DNA of 64,000 bases from Pohlia nutans (taxonomy: Eukaryota > Streptophyta > Bryopsida > Bryales > Mniaceae): positions 17,440,113-17,504,112 of the forward strand of contig CM040092.1 in the NCBI GenBank assembly GCA_022496805.1, in the 5' to 3' direction. This document shows, piece by piece, positions 1 through 12,508 of the stretch. The position numbers were made by a program, and so were the translations under genes. The stretch's first letter is position 1. The number at the start of each line of letters is the position of its first letter. Under the pieces are notes generated by a model, which saw nothing but the letters and a program-made list of their open reading frames with translations, was not told where the DNA came from and made no database searches.

Positions 1-550
1 ATCAGAACAAAATCTGCGCCAAACAAATTCAAATTGAAGCAAAATAACGAATCCAAGAAGCTAGTAACGACGAGGGAAAGCGCGAGAGTTAAATTTGTTG
101 CGGACACCGAACAGAGCACGAGCATGGCAGACGCACGTCCATCACCGCAACCAAAACAAAATCAAACAATAAAAACCTACACAAAATACTCCACCTTCAC
201 CTCGACGAACCTAAACTCAGATCAAAATCAGCGCAAAATAATTTGAAATTGAATCCAATTGAATCTCCAAGAAACGCAGTAACAGTCAAATTTGTTGCGG
301 AATCAGAACAGAGCACGACCGCACAAGCATGGCAGACGCACGTACATCGCCACAACCAAAACAAAATTCAAACAAAAAAACCTACACAAACTGCTCCACA
401 ATCTTAACCTCAACGCACCTGCGAAGTCGGAACCAAATCGGGACGAAACCTGGGCCGAATAAATCCGAATTGAAGCAAAACAATAAATGCGATTAAAGCT
501 CCAAGTGAGTAGTAATGGCGAGCGAGGCGTGAGAGTTAAATTCGGAGCAG
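1..550. repeat. Diverged tandem duplication, about 240 bp unit
   Basis: The stretch near 20-245 recurs near 250-420. Both copies contain the phrase attaaatttgttgcgga or a close variant, then gaacagagcacga and catggcagacgcacgt, then a run of caaccaaaacaaaat. A third, weaker copy starts near 465 (gaattgaagcaaaacaata). The short open frames here shift between copies, so I do not call a gene. It could be the 5' region of a gene lying to the left of the window. Confidence 0.6.
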
Positions 551-1701
551 AAGTGGACAGGAGAAGATGCGGATTGCTTAGAGTGAGCGAGTTCCGAAGA
601 CAATGGGAGAAATTGGTTGCGGCAAGTTAGCGATGGCGGACGGACATGGACATGGAGCTGGCGGGCGAGAGACGCGATCGAGTTTGCGCTCGTGGCAGCA
701 GCACGCTTTCACGTCACGTCCCTCGGCTTGTGACTCCCTCAGTCCCTCGCCTTTGTCTCTCCCTTTTCACGCCACTTTCCAAAATCCTACAATGCTCTGC
801 GCTAGTTCTCCACCCTTCGACCGATCGGACGGATCCTGTTGCGCATGCTGGCACCAGCGAGGTCGGCGGTGCCTCCACCAATTGGACGGCTGTGGAAGGA
901 CGACGAATCCTTTGGATTAAACGTTACGAAACCCTCACGCTTCACAAATACTACAGAAAATCAAAACTTCTCGACAGGGAATCCCGTTTCGTTTTGCATG
1001 AAGATAAGATAAATGAGATCGGCATGCATAATAATTTCTGAATGGCACGAGAATTTACATCGAAAAGCTGTAGAGGAAGTGGTGAAGCTCCAAATGACAA
1101 TCCAAATACTACTGTGCTTGAGAACATCAACGTTGCGATTTCCTACTGCTAATTAGTGTTTTGCACGGAGATAACAAATGAGATCGGCATTCAGATAATT
1201 TATGAACGACAAGAGGACTTTGCAAGTATAAGACACTGTCCTGACTGAAGAGGAAGTGGTGAAGCGCCATATGGCAAGGTAACAGATGTGTGATTTGTTG
1301 ACAAAATGCTTCATAGCTTTAAGAAATGAAAAGCAAGCCACAACCTGCTGGTCAAAGAACTCAGCGATAACCATGAAGCTATCACATACTTGTGTGGAAT
1401 ATGCTGAGGTACAATCAATGGACGAGTAAAGATACAAAACTCTTTCTATGTCCACTACGGCAACACCAACGCAGATCAGAACTACACACACAGAAGCGCA
1501 GGGACAACAAAGAGATCGTGAGACTACTCTCGATGTTTATGTGGGTCTCTCATACACAGATAACATTTTTTTCCCTACGGTTCAATAGGTTGTCACATTG
1601 CAACAATCGGTTATGTCACGTATTTGCCGCCTGCCGACCACGGTTTTACGACAGATTTGATCTGCCCGTCCTTCCTTCGTAGCAAACAAATGCATCACGT
1701 T
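551..1701. other. Unassigned stretch downstream of ERH, with a local duplication
   Basis: No recognisable gene. A duplicated block is visible: about 998-1110 and about 1160-1285 share aaatgagatcggcat and gaggaagtggtgaagc with similar spacing. Overlapping open frames at 603-1041 are not supported by any protein family I recognise. The part nearest 1700 is probably the 3' untranslated region of ERH. Confidence 0.4.
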
Positions 1702-2662
1702 CTAGTTCTTGGCCAGCCTCTTCAACCGTTGAAACGCCTGCTGCTTGATCCAGGATCGATCGAAAGGTGCATACGCTCTGATGGCCGGATCGAACCTAAA
1801 AAAACACGTACCGATCTTACTTCCAGGATCGAGACAGAGATGAACTTGTTTATCCAAAGACCTTGCAGATCTGTGGTACAAATAATCTCTAAGAAAAACT
1901 ACTGATTCCAAGAAAATTTGAACACAGCAAGGATGACTGCAATTTCGGCAAGCACAAGGAGGAATGGAGCTTACACGAGAGCACTCATGTCCGTGAGAGC
2001 TTCAATATACTTGTACAAGTCCGAAATGTCGTATGTGATGTTCCGTAAATTAGGATTCGCGTCTTTCAACCTCTTTTCAAATTGCCCGCAGATACCTGCT
2101 CCAGAAAAGGGATACAAAGCCACGAAACTGTCAGTGCTCTCATAGATTCTAGGAAGAAACAACAAACCAAGCAATAGTTACTAAAGAACAATTGCAACGA
2201 ACTGTAAATTCAACATCAACAAGGAGCAAAGAAAATGAAGTACCGTCCATTGCCGCAGGGACGGATTCGTAGTCCATGAAAGTGCGGGTGGCTCGGTTTG
2301 GAGTAGGCTGCATCAGGATAATCGTGTGCCTCTGCGCCTGTCAATCAAAAATTCAAGGCATCAACAATTAGCGATCTTCCAGCTCCCAAATTTGCTACAA
2401 CAAAAACCTACGGGCAACGCCTAGGGTTTTCCCGACAGATCCCACAACCCTAATACCGCACTTCTACCAGGAACACTACAAATTCCGCTCCACGCACCAG
2501 CGCTAAAAATCGGCTCGCATGCCGTAACCTCAAAGCAAACCTCCATTTTCAAAGCCATCCCCGAACCAAAATCGTAACGGAGAGTTACAAGAGTTCCAGT
2601 AACGCTATAAAAACTCGGGCAACTAAAATTGCAAAAGAATTTTTGTGAAGTGCACGTACCAT
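1702..2662 (-). CDS. ERH: Enhancer of rudimentary homolog (ERH)
   Basis: A small nuclear protein conserved from plants to animals, linked to RNA processing and cell-cycle control. It works as a homodimeric scaffold. Four coding exons on the minus strand: 2660-2662 (the ATG alone, followed by donor GTACGT), 2244-2337, 1975-2095 and 1702-1795. All junctions are GT-AG and all phases agree, giving 103 residues, the usual family length of about 100-104. Family landmarks are clear: an N-terminal RHTIILMQ, TRTFMDYESV near residues 18-27, NITYDISDLYKYIEALTDMSALV-type sequence in exon 3, and the C-terminal WIKQQAFQRLKRLA. An exon carrying only the start codon is odd, but it is forced by the reading frame: the first residues after ATG (AQRHTI) match plant ERH. 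The introns carry no transposon copies. The upstream flank is 2663-2950. Confidence 0.96.
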
Positions 2663-2950
2663 GATGGAAGATGGCACAACGAGGGGCGCCGAAGACGATC
2701 GATGAGGAGTCTTGTCGGAGTCGAAGATGTGGCGATGGCGTCAGAGCTTGAGGCGAATTTGCGAGCTCGTCGGAGAACGATCTCCCTCCGTCAAGCCAGA
2801 TTAGTGGAAAAGTCGCAAACAGCTAAAGCTGTAGCTTAGCTTTAGCTTTTAGAATAATCTTGGGACCTTTTTAATATGGGGATTGGAAATAAATAAATAA
2901 ATAAAATGTTATACAACTACATATTTTTTCCACTACACATTTTTTCCACT
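2663..2950. other. 5' flank of ERH
   Basis: Sequence immediately upstream of the ERH start codon on the minus strand. It holds a GC-richer patch (2680-2840), probably 5' untranslated or promoter sequence, followed by AT-rich DNA with an ataaataaataaataaa run near 2888. The plus-strand open frame here is likely incidental. Confidence 0.35.
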
Positions 2951-3750
2951 ACACTAATTACCGGTATTGCCATTACTGTGAGACACACTAACTATTAACC
3001 CATAAACGTTCTCACCCCTCTCCAAATTTGAAGAATTTCAAAGATGTCTTATAAAATGTAACTAAGAGGGATATTTTGAACTTGATATATGAATTAAAGT
3101 TGTACATTATGAATTTTTTATTCTATTCATATACTTAGTTAGATCTGTGATTGCTGTCACCAATATTTTTGTATGAAATTTGAAACTTAAAATTGAAAAT
3201 TCTTTTGTAATTTGATTACAAATAAGATATTGACAATTTGTAGATGAAATTTGTTGTGATGGGTTGCAATGTAATACTTTTGAGTGTAGTGATTTTTGGA
3301 GATTTTTTGGTTGCTTAATTTTATGAGTTGGCTTTTTTAAGAGCACTTTTACACTAAAATCTTCAAAATTTTGGGTGAATCACTACAACATGAAATGAGG
3401 CATAAATTTTTCACAAATCATACCCTTTCCAATCAAATCACACATGAAGCTAATTTCCCATAAATATATCGTAAAAAATCCACACTGCAAAAAGTCAATG
3501 ACAAATGGAAAATTTGTGTTTGATTATGTACATCGTCCACAATTTGGAGGGTTGTACGTTTAGGGGTTAACTCAAGGTTATAAATTTTTACGCAAGGCAA
3601 ATGTTTTTATCAATGTTGAAGATATTGGTACTACTGATGTAGTAGAATGTCCATAAACATATTTCATAAAAATGTTCACCTTACGTAAAAAGATGTAGCC
3701 ATTTTAAAACAATTAGTGTGTCTCACGGTAATGGCAATAATCGGTGTAGT
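2951..3750. mobile_element. Inverted-repeat element carrying a nested TTAA element
   Basis: The left end (about 2951-2990: ctaattaccggtattgccat, then tactgtgagacacactaa) is the reverse complement of the right end (about 3711-3750: ttagtgtgtctcac, then ggtaatggcaata). The terminal inverted repeats are about 38 bp with a few mismatches. No coding capacity. The interior is mostly occupied by the later insertion at 2999-3566. The superfamily is uncertain. Confidence 0.6.
2999..3566. mobile_element. TTAA element, subfamily A, copy 1 (piggyBac-like MITE)
   Basis: 568 bp, flanked on both sides by TTAA (2995-2998 and 3567-3570). The ends are CCCATAAACGTTC at the left and GTACGTTTAGGGG at the right. 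The interior matches the other subfamily A copies: a block reading aagatgtcttataaaatg just inside one end, and a tgatccgattagaaagg-like block towards the other. No open frame of note. Confidence 0.85.
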
Positions 3751-3754
3751 TTAT

Positions 3755-4964
3755 TTCACTTATGTTGATCATTAGTTCAGAAGTCGTTTAGAGCAATATT
3801 TGGAATATTACTTTAAGTAGAGTATAGATAATAATGCTAAATACTATGTTGTTATAGTCAAAAACCAAGTGCATGTAGCCAAAAACCACGTGGGGTGATA
3901 GCATGATATGGGTATCCCTTCCAAATATAGTGTGATTTTCGAGAAATATCTTTTTGGTAAGAAAAAAACATTGGAAAGTTACAAACAGTAGAGGGTGTTA
4001 TAAGCACCATAGCTGCAACTATATACATGATGTTAAAGACGGAATTTCTAACACACATAAAATGAGTTAAACATAAGTCACACTATGTGAGACGCGTAAA
4101 AGTGGTGCCATATCAGGCTATTCCCTATGTCTATAGCCAAAAACCACGTTAGGTCAAAGACTACCGTAGATAGCCAAAGTCAATGCCAAAAACTAAAATG
4201 TAATGTAAGTCATATAAGCTATGTAAGTCAAGTATACCAAACATTTTGATCTTTGGCTTTGAGGTCTTACTTTTGGTTATGTCGTTTTCGGCTTTGGCTT
4301 TGGTGACTATGACCATTTAATTTTTAACTATACATGATAACTTCACATTTGAGATTATGGCCAAAGTGGTAGAAATTCCATTGCTGTAATTTTTAGCTAT
4401 TGAGTGTACTTTTTATTATTAGAATGCATTTTTTAATTTATAGATTCATTTACTACTAGACAATGGCGACCAAATCAACAAAAAATCAACCACATTTTGT
4501 TGTTCCGTGCACTATAATGACCGTTTTCACTGATTTTCAAACTTTATGTTAGGCAGCAAAAAAAAATCGTTTGATATCTGTTGGTTTAGGCAATGTAAGA
4601 AAAATCGTGTCTCAATCAACAGAATGCCAACAAATTTCATAACTTACCAATTTTAAAAATGTTGGAAAGTGCATTATGAAGCGTCAATTTTACAAAAGCA
4701 TTAAAAATTAGATTAAAAAATATAAATTTGTAGATTAATTCTTTGACAATAGAGTCAACAAGTTCATTGTTTAATAATGTAGTTAATATTATATATATTA
4801 TGAGCACTTTGACCGTTGCCGGTCAAAATGTCATATGTCCGGCCGAGGGTGGGTGTGTACTAATATTCCAAGCAATGGACTCCTTTTTATCTATGCAATT
4901 ATGTGGGAAAATTCTAAGCTTAAATGGCAAAAAACTAGACAAATTGGTCAAAACGGGGGTGTGT
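3755..4964. other. Gene-free stretch with a possible inverted-repeat element
   Basis: Near 3853 the sequence gttatagtcaaaaacca resembles the reverse complement of ggctttggtgactatgacc near 4300. This suggests a roughly 450-460 bp element (about 3853-4315), and further copies of the agccaaaaaccacgt motif lie inside it. The rest to 4964 is AT-rich with no gene signal. Confidence 0.3.
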
Positions 4965-5560
4965 ATGAAAATTACAGCACACCCAAGGATTACAAATAAC
5001 AATCAACCAACACCCTAACAACCCATAAACCCCCACTAATTATCCTAAGCACTTAGAGCCCTAAAATGGGCTTAAATTGACGATTAAAACTCTCTAATTA
5101 GGGTTTTGGGACTCAAATACAAAAATCACAGCACACCCAAGAGATTGAAATGATCAATCAACACACACTCAATCAATCCACAAACCCCACCAATTGCCCT
5201 AGGCACTTAGTGCACTAAAATGGGTTACTTTTGGTAACTTAGAACCTCTAATTAGGGTTTTGGGACTCAACCACAAAAATTACCGCACATTCACAAGTAC
5301 TCTAATGAACAACAATGAATACCAAATTGCTCCCAAATGCTCCACCAATCTCTCTTATGCACCACGTGCCATAAAAATGGGTCAATTTAGTGATTTAAAC
5401 CCTTAAATTAGGGTTTTGGCACTCATGGGTAGAAATTACAACACACTCACCACACACACTTTGATCCAAAAATTGTCTACTAGTGCTTAAATTCCACCTC
5501 AATTTGCCTATAAGTACCAAGTACTGAAAAATGGGCTAAAATTGGAGTAAAAAATAGTTA
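4965..5560. repeat. Diverged tandem repeat, unit about 130-150 bp, about 4 copies
   Basis: Each unit contains the phrases attacagcacaccca or similar, then caatcaacacac, then ccctaagcacttag with ctaaaatggg, then ctaattagggttttggg. Starts fall near 4970, 5123, 5274 and 5430. Copies are substantially diverged, so the array is old. No coding sense. Confidence 0.6.
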
Positions 5561-6029
5561 GGTGAGGTGAATTTGCACCCTCACCTAAAATGGCAGCACT
5601 ATCTCTAACCCTAAAATGAGCCACAAGATTGAATTAAATGCCTTAATTCCCAACAAAACTACTCATCATGCTACAACAACTCAATGGGGTTGGGAAGCAA
5701 CACACATTCATTAATCACAAAGAAGTTCTAACTTTTTTGTGTCACAATTGACCTAATTTTGTCATGAAATGGGGGATCAATCCCGGTGTAATTTTGGTAG
5801 CGCTTCCGCGCTATGCCACACATCGGGATTTTTGAACCCTAATAAACAACACACCAATCACAATGCCACCACAATGCATAAACCCCAACCAACTCACAAT
5901 CAATTGAAAAAATCAAATAATGCACACAAATAATTTTGGCAATTAAAATTACCAACCCAAGGGCACAATCCTTATACTAACATCCTAGTTTATCATAAGT
6001 CCATACAATCTAGATTGAAGTCAAAGAGT
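5561..6029. other. Gene-free AT-rich stretch
   Basis: No gene is recognisable. A short GC-richer patch near 5766-5835 contains tggtagcgcttccgcgctat. It might be a remnant of a retroelement, but nothing here proves that. Confidence 0.3.
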
Positions 6030-6760
6030 TGTGCAAAGAGGGAGGGATTTAGCTCCCTCTGTAATATCACGCTGTGGCTCTATAATATCACCCTGTCTTG
6101 GGACAAAGGAAACTGGCTATGGCGACGCTTGCAGCTGCTGCGCCACCTCCCTCGCTGATTGCTGTCGCCATCCTCGTCTCCTCGCTCGAATACTGCCGGC
6201 CGCTGTTGTCTGCAGCCTCCAGCCTCGCCACCTTCGTTGATTGGCCGCCTTGGAGCCTGCGGCCTTGGACTTCGTTGAATCGTGGTCTGTCGTCGTCGTC
6301 TTGATTCCGCCCTGCCTTGGAATTTTTCTGCAACGTCTTGAGTCCCCTGTGATCCTCCTTCACCGCTGCCGACTCTCGCAAAACCCTCGTCGTCTTCTGA
6401 TCTTGTCGCTGCCGCCGGAAGAACCACCGTCCCGCCGAAGTCGCCCTTCGCCTTTGGATCGCTGCTCCCCTCGCTTGGATACGTCGCAGCTGCCTGGCTT
6501 CAGGTCGCCGTCTTCAGTTCCCGGATTCTCCCGTCTTCCTACCGATTGCTGGTATTCGCCCTGCTCGGTCGATGTTGCACGCTGGCTGTCCTTCACTCCG
6601 GTGATGCGCTCCGTTTGCGTGGGCGCTGGCCTCCTCGTCCTGTCCGGATTCCGCGCGCGATCTTGGCCTCGTCGCCTCCTGTAGCACCTCAACTCGCCCT
6701 AGTCTTTGGTCGCTCCTTCTCTTCAACACCACTCGGTCATTTATGAAATCACGATGCTGC
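6030..6760. other. GC-rich island without a recognised gene
   Basis: Composition changes sharply from AT-rich flanks to strongly GC-rich, with many tcg/gcc triplets and CpG. Several overlapping frames stay open on both strands (for example about 115 codons on the minus strand and 147 on the plus), as GC-rich DNA does by chance. None resembles a protein I know. It could be a promoter or CpG-type region, the leader or long terminal repeat of a retroelement, or a decayed exon. Confidence 0.3.
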
Positions 6761-7429
6761 TCCAGCAGCCCTTCAAGCTGTAAAACTCCTCGTTGTAACC
6801 AAATTCGCCTTCTACGTCGCTGGTACCTTCTGGAGTTACTGCCGCTGACTCCGTCCTTCCTTTGCTCTGCGATCTCAGCACAGAGAAAATTTCCGCCCCA
6901 AAAAAACGCCTACCAATTCTCTAGTCATGAAAAACTCTTAATCCTTGTCTGCTCCATTTCCTAACCAAGGAAAAAACCACGTCCACCAAGAAACCACACT
7001 AATCTCACACCCACTTTTTGAATCTTTCTTAACTTATTTCTCAATCCTCACACATTCTTCCACCAAAAATAATATAATTTTTATTGATTTTTTCTCCCTA
7101 GCAAAATCCACACACACACTAGAAAACCTCCCTTCACTCCCTCTTCAATCCTCACACCCAAAAAACTCAAGGCATAAAATTCTAGATCTAGATCTACACT
7201 AACGTCTCTCTCTAAACACCAAACGCACACACACTAACTAGGTCCTTTGCGATAGGGGTGGGATTCAAAATCCCACCAAAAACTACATCCATCCAAAGCA
7301 AGCAAAATTCATCCACTAATTGTCATCCATGGAACCCTAGTGCCATCACCCACTAAACTCCCTCTTCACCCAAAGAGCACAAGGAGTCAACCCTAACTTG
7401 CAAAGAGAATAACAAAGCCCACTTAGGCT

Positions 7430-8115
7430 AAGAAATTACAATGAGAAGCTAAACTAATCAATCCAAATAATAAACTAAAGAATAACCTAAACAACTAGAC
7501 TCACATAATAGGTCAAAACAATAATTAGAATAATAGTCTAAAATACTAGTCTAAAATAATAGGCTAGATAATAAACCAAATTGATAGGCTAAAATAATAG
7601 GCAAATAATCAACTAAAATAATAACCAAAAGAATAGAATAAGGAATAGGCTAAAAAAGATAGAATAATAGTAGGCTAAATTAATAGAATAAATAAGGGAA
7701 TAAAATGATAGAATAACTAGTAGGCTAAAAGGATAGAATAAATAATAGGCTAAAAGAGAGAATAAAAGGATAGGATAGAATAATAGAATAAAGCAATAGA
7801 CCAAAAGAATAGATAAACGAATAGGCTCAATGGGTAAACTAAAACAATAGACTAGATTAGTAAACTCAAATAGTAGACTAAATAATAGACTAAATAATAG
7901 ACTAAAATAATAGAATAAATAATAGACCGAAACAATAGGCTAAACCATAGACTAAAACAATAGGCGAATAAAAGACTGAAATAATAACCCACAAGAATAG
8001 AGCGAAATAAACTAATGGACTAATAAATTAGACTAAAGGAATGGATTAGAATAATAGGCCACAATAATAGATCCGAACAATAGAATAAAATAATTGGGCA
8101 AATGGCTCAAACGCC
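7430..8115. repeat. Degenerate TAATAG-type simple repeat tract
   Basis: About 680 bp built from short phrases such as aataatagactaaa, aggctaaaataatag and agaataaataatagac, arranged irregularly with a step of roughly 10-15 bp. Strong strand asymmetry: almost no T runs on the plus strand. A minus-strand frame (7613-7804) reads as low-complexity hydrophobic repeats and is not a gene. Confidence 0.75.
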
Positions 8116-9821
8116 CAAAATCCAACGGTTAAATAGTTAAAAATAAATAAATACCCAAAATTATCTAAACAAAAGGGAATCCTAAAATTGGGCAATCAAA
8201 ACCAAATCAAATGCACATAAAGCCGGAAATTAGTCTAATTGGCTAAAATGTCCCGGTTAGACAAATATAAAATACAAAATGCATCAAAACTATAGCGATA
8301 ACGGTTTACCACTAAAGTGGACCGTCTCGACGGTTCACATATATATAGAACATAAAAATATTATATAATATTATAATATTATACTACTTATTTTCAAGGG
8401 TGTTTTCATACTACGAGTGTCATAGTTTTGAACAATTTTTCTTAATGTTGTAAAACAATTGATTTAAGGACGCAATATAATAAATAGGGAAAATCCCAAA
8501 AATATTTTAATATTGTAAAATAGAAACTTCTGGAATCTTTTGGCATCTTTTGAAAATAGTTTATATTATTTTCGAATATTCAAGAATATTCTTAGAATCT
8601 TCTTAAAAATATCCTTCCGGTTTAATTTTCCAATATAGTTTTAGATCTTCATTTATAGAATTTAGAAGCAATTATCATTAAAATTCAATAAAATTACATT
8701 TTATATTTTTAGAATTAAAATTTTGATATTATTGGTTATAATTGTACTTTTCATCATAGAAGCAAAACAAAATAGATGTTCTAAAAAGAACAACATTACT
8801 TTTCCAAAACCTTTAGGAGAAACCTCTAAAAGACGTGATCTAAGAACCATTGCTTCCAACTATATAGGAAACTCGTCACAATGTTGGCAAGTCACATTAT
8901 TGTATGTTTTACGTATATATGTATACTCATACAATAACAGGGTGAAAGCACGGTAAACTGAACCATTAAAGTCATCTTTAGTACTGAAATTACAATTTTC
9001 TTAGGCAAAGGCCATAAATTATGATTAAAATTTCATATATTTAAGTTCTAATTTGGTAGAGCCCTCCATAATTCTATTAGGTACTTCAATCCAAAGAGTT
9101 TCAAATTAAAACATTAAAAAAAGGTTACTAAAAGTAAAGCTTGAAAATACATGTCAAACAAATTTCGGGAGCAAATCTGATGAAATGAATCATGCTCAAT
9201 ATCAATATAAATTATATATTCTATAAGTTCATTGTACATTCCAAGGCTCCACAGAAAAAAATTCTTGAAAAAATAATATTTAATGCAATTTCAACATGTT
9301 TTATATCTACTTTTCAATTCAGTCAGAACTACTTTTCCAATTTTAACCGCTTTAACCTTACTATAATACACATCAATACTTATTGAACATGATTTTTTCA
9401 AATTTTTGGTTAGACTTTGTTAAACGTTGTATCATTTATTTTATCTACAAAAAAATTCACAAAAAATAAAAATTTAATAGATTTTTGGACCCTGCATTAT
9501 TGCTTCGTTACAGGGATCACAAGTGGTTTAGTTTACCATGCTTTCACCCAACAATATGTTAAATTTATGATAAGCATACGTAATCAATACATCAACATAC
9601 GATAAATGCACATCCTACGTTTTATGTATGTTGAACGTCATATCCGGTGTTCGACAAAGGTGATTACGTTCAACCTTGTGTTCAACATACGTAAAATGTC
9701 GGATGTGTGTATATTCTATGTTGAATGTAATTCTATTGAACGTATTTTTAACCTATATTTAATATATGTTTATCACATGTTTAATGTATTGTTATTGTAT
9801 GTGCGTACGTGCGTACGTCAA
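8116..9821. other. Gene-free stretch
   Basis: AT-rich DNA with no gene recognised. Near 9615-9700 there is a local imperfect inverted repeat (acgttttatgtatgttgaac against gttcaacatacgtaaaatg). It is followed by the CpG-containing run gtgcgtacgtgcgtacgt at 9801-9818. Confidence 0.4.
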
Positions 9822-10897
9822 CCCTTTAGTGCCCCAGTGTGGTTTTTGGAGAAACCACAGTTTTTTGGGTGATAATTTTTTTAAGCTTTCTCTGTTGAAA
9901 TTACCGATACTATTAGTAATATTCAACTGTATAGTTTATGGAAGCATAGCTTAACCCCTAACCGCCCAACCATGCATATTTTGCATGATGTACGGATTTG
10001 AACTCCGATTTCTCATCCATCATGCACTTTTTGCAGTGTGAATTTTTTACTGAAACTTTTATGGGAAGTTAGCTTCGTGCATGTGTGATCCGATTAGAAA
10101 GGGGATGATTTGTGAAATTTTTATGCCTCGTTTCATGTTGTAGTGTTCCACCCAAAATATCAAAGATTTAGAATGAATTAATATTTATAATGCATCTTTG
10201 AAAAACTGCCAAATCTGAAAAGGGTGAGAACGTTTAGGGGTTAATGAAACAAGTGTCAGTTAAATCTTGGTAAGATCAGACCGTTGGATTGGAAGATTAT
10301 AGTATGTCTTTTAATCATATAATGCACATTCAAAAATGAGATTTTGAAGGGTGTGTGACTTCAAAGTTAAATAGAATTTGGGTTAAATTTTCAAAAATGA
10401 AAGTGAAGATGCTTTGCAATGACATGTGTCAACACCTCTCTGTTGCAATCTTTCATGTCAAGAATGGACTTACACATAATTATTGTGAATTTTATAAGTG
10501 AGAGTGATTTATCCATATATGGTTTAGGACAATAATTTATACATTAAAATGACAAAGGAGTTGGTACATTGATCAAAGATTATAATACATATACTAATGA
10601 AACATGAACAAGAGAACACAATCCAAAAAAAATATAAGATAAAAAACTTCCAAAAACAAGAAATACCGCATAGTACATGTGCTGTATTTGTAAGTATTTG
10701 TTGTATTTTGGTGCTTTGTACATACGTTTTGGATATTTAAGAAAGTCAGATTCCAAATTTTCTTTTTGCATCATCTATAGAATCAAAAGTTACACATTTG
10801 AACTTTAAACACTAGATTGAGATGGTTCACAAATTTTATAGCATTTGATTTTTTGTTGATCTAGTGACCACTTACCGGATACCTGAGCACTAAAGGG
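9822..10897. mobile_element. TTAA element, subfamily F, copy 1, with nested subfamily A copy
   Basis: The left end CCCTTTAGTGCCCCAG (flank TCAA, a one-base change from TTAA) pairs with the right end CTGAGCACTAAAGGG (flank TTAA 10898-10901). Without its nested insert it is about 786 bp, nearly the same as copy 2 at 51952-52748, which is similar along its whole length. No transposase is encoded. Confidence 0.85.
9955..10240. mobile_element. TTAA element, subfamily A, internally deleted copy 2
   Basis: 286 bp, flanked by TTAA at 9951-9954 and 10241-10244, with ends CCCCTAACCGCCC and GAACGTTTAGGGG. It keeps the terminal and subterminal blocks of subfamily A but lacks about half of the interior. 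The related element at 51952-52748 has the uninterrupted site (agcttaatgaaac at 52074), so this is a true insertion that duplicated exactly TTAA. Confidence 0.92.
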
Positions 10898-10901
10898 TTA
10901 A

Positions 10902-11697
10902 ACATTGCAAAAAACCTGACTTGCCAACGTTGTGATGCATAATATCATCTCTTTCAAATGATGAAAACTTCAAATATGTTGTAATTTCTATTGCAATTTC
11001 GACCAAATGAATGCGCGTTGAGCGGATTCAACTAGTTTGAAATTGGGTTGAGTTGAATCGTGCCGAGTGGCACTATTGAATGAAATAACTGCGTAAATTT
11101 CCAACCAAGGGAGGAGACCGTGATTGAGATTTTTTCTTGATTCTTCGAGAAGTACAAGAGGTAATTGCAACACAGAAGTTGTACAAGCCACAAGCATTTG
11201 CTAGTAGCGTGCTTTTAAACTTGGAAACAAAACACTGTGTATAATTTTCTTGCCAAACAAATACATGTAGGGAGATTTATGAATTTTGTGTACATGAACG
11301 ATATCATCTACTATAGGGTCTTTAAATATATAAACTTATCAACAAACCTTATAAGCCAAAATTCCTATCAATGGAGGGGAAACCTAAACTATGTGCAAGA
11401 GAAGGGTTCTAACCCTAAAGTGAACATCTCTACACAGTATCTTTAGCAAGCTTATGTTACCAAATTGTTTTCAATCACCAAACCCCCATAACATTCTTAA
11501 GCTTTAGACTTTGTATCCCTACTAAAGTTTCTAGGATTTTAGTTTTATCTTTCACTTCATGTTCCAAGGAAAGTTACTGTATGATTAGTAAAAAGCCAAC
11601 CAAGCAGTAGGCGGTGCAATACCCTACTGCTTAAGAATGTTATGTTTACCATGCACCACCACTAAACACTACGGTACGATGTAGAGATAATTTCCTT
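10902..11697. other. Gene-free stretch downstream of the F-box pseudogene
   Basis: No gene recognised. It includes short open frames on both strands without recognisable content. The part next to 11698 is presumably the former 3' untranslated region of the F-box gene. Confidence 0.35.
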
Positions 11698-12508
11698 TTA
11701 AGGAACGACATCCCATCGGAGCTCATACATGATAGTTTTTGGCCAATGATTTCTTCCGGTTACCCCCCTAGGTAGAGAATGACTCTTATCATAATTTACT
11801 CTCTTGGGCACATCTGCAATGTCGTAAAACCTTCGTGTCAACAAGTCATAAACACAGGGAACCCTCACAGTTTGACTCCAGGGCCAAACTCGGGTGGGGG
11901 GTAAAAATGAGGGATTTTTACCCCGGATAAGTTTTTTTTTTTTTTTTTTTTTTCCTCCCTTCACGCGCGTCAAAAGCACCATAGTTTTACCCCAGTGAAG
12001 GTTCCAGAAAGGGGTCAAAGTTTGAACCCCAACTTCCAATCTGCACTTTCCGTCACAGTGCTAAATGGGGTAAAAAATGAGGCCAAACTATGCACTTTTT
12101 ACTCCGGCAAAAATATTTGGGACCCCTGTGCAACCGATGTCACGTCGTAGGAAGTCAACCAGTGTTCTCCAATTACCAGAAGGAATCTGCAGCATGCATA
12201 GATGCTATAATGGTCGACCAATTTACCAGCACTAAAACAAGTTACCAGATCAGGATCATGTGCCCTCAAATTAACAAACCAACTAGGATTATCCAGGCTC
12301 TGACATCGAAACTCGGTGATATCCAGGCACCATTTCTTTGAGTTTGGCTGCAAGCCTGATGCAGGATCTGTCTTCAATCCCAGTACAAAGAGATGGTCCT
12401 TCACAAGATCGAGGGTTGAGTTTTCGATCCACGGAGTGTTACTAAGCTGCAATTTCTGTCCTGCTCGACAGTCAACTGCCATTGGAACCTTTATCCAACG
12501 CCCATTAA

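Noticed and set aside
6080..6732. Long overlapping open frames on both strands
   Set aside because: Typical of GC-rich DNA; no domain, no consistent exon structure, and several frames are equally open.
7613..7804. Minus-strand frame rich in L, F, Y and I resembling a membrane protein
   Set aside because: It is a translation of the TAATAG-type simple repeat.
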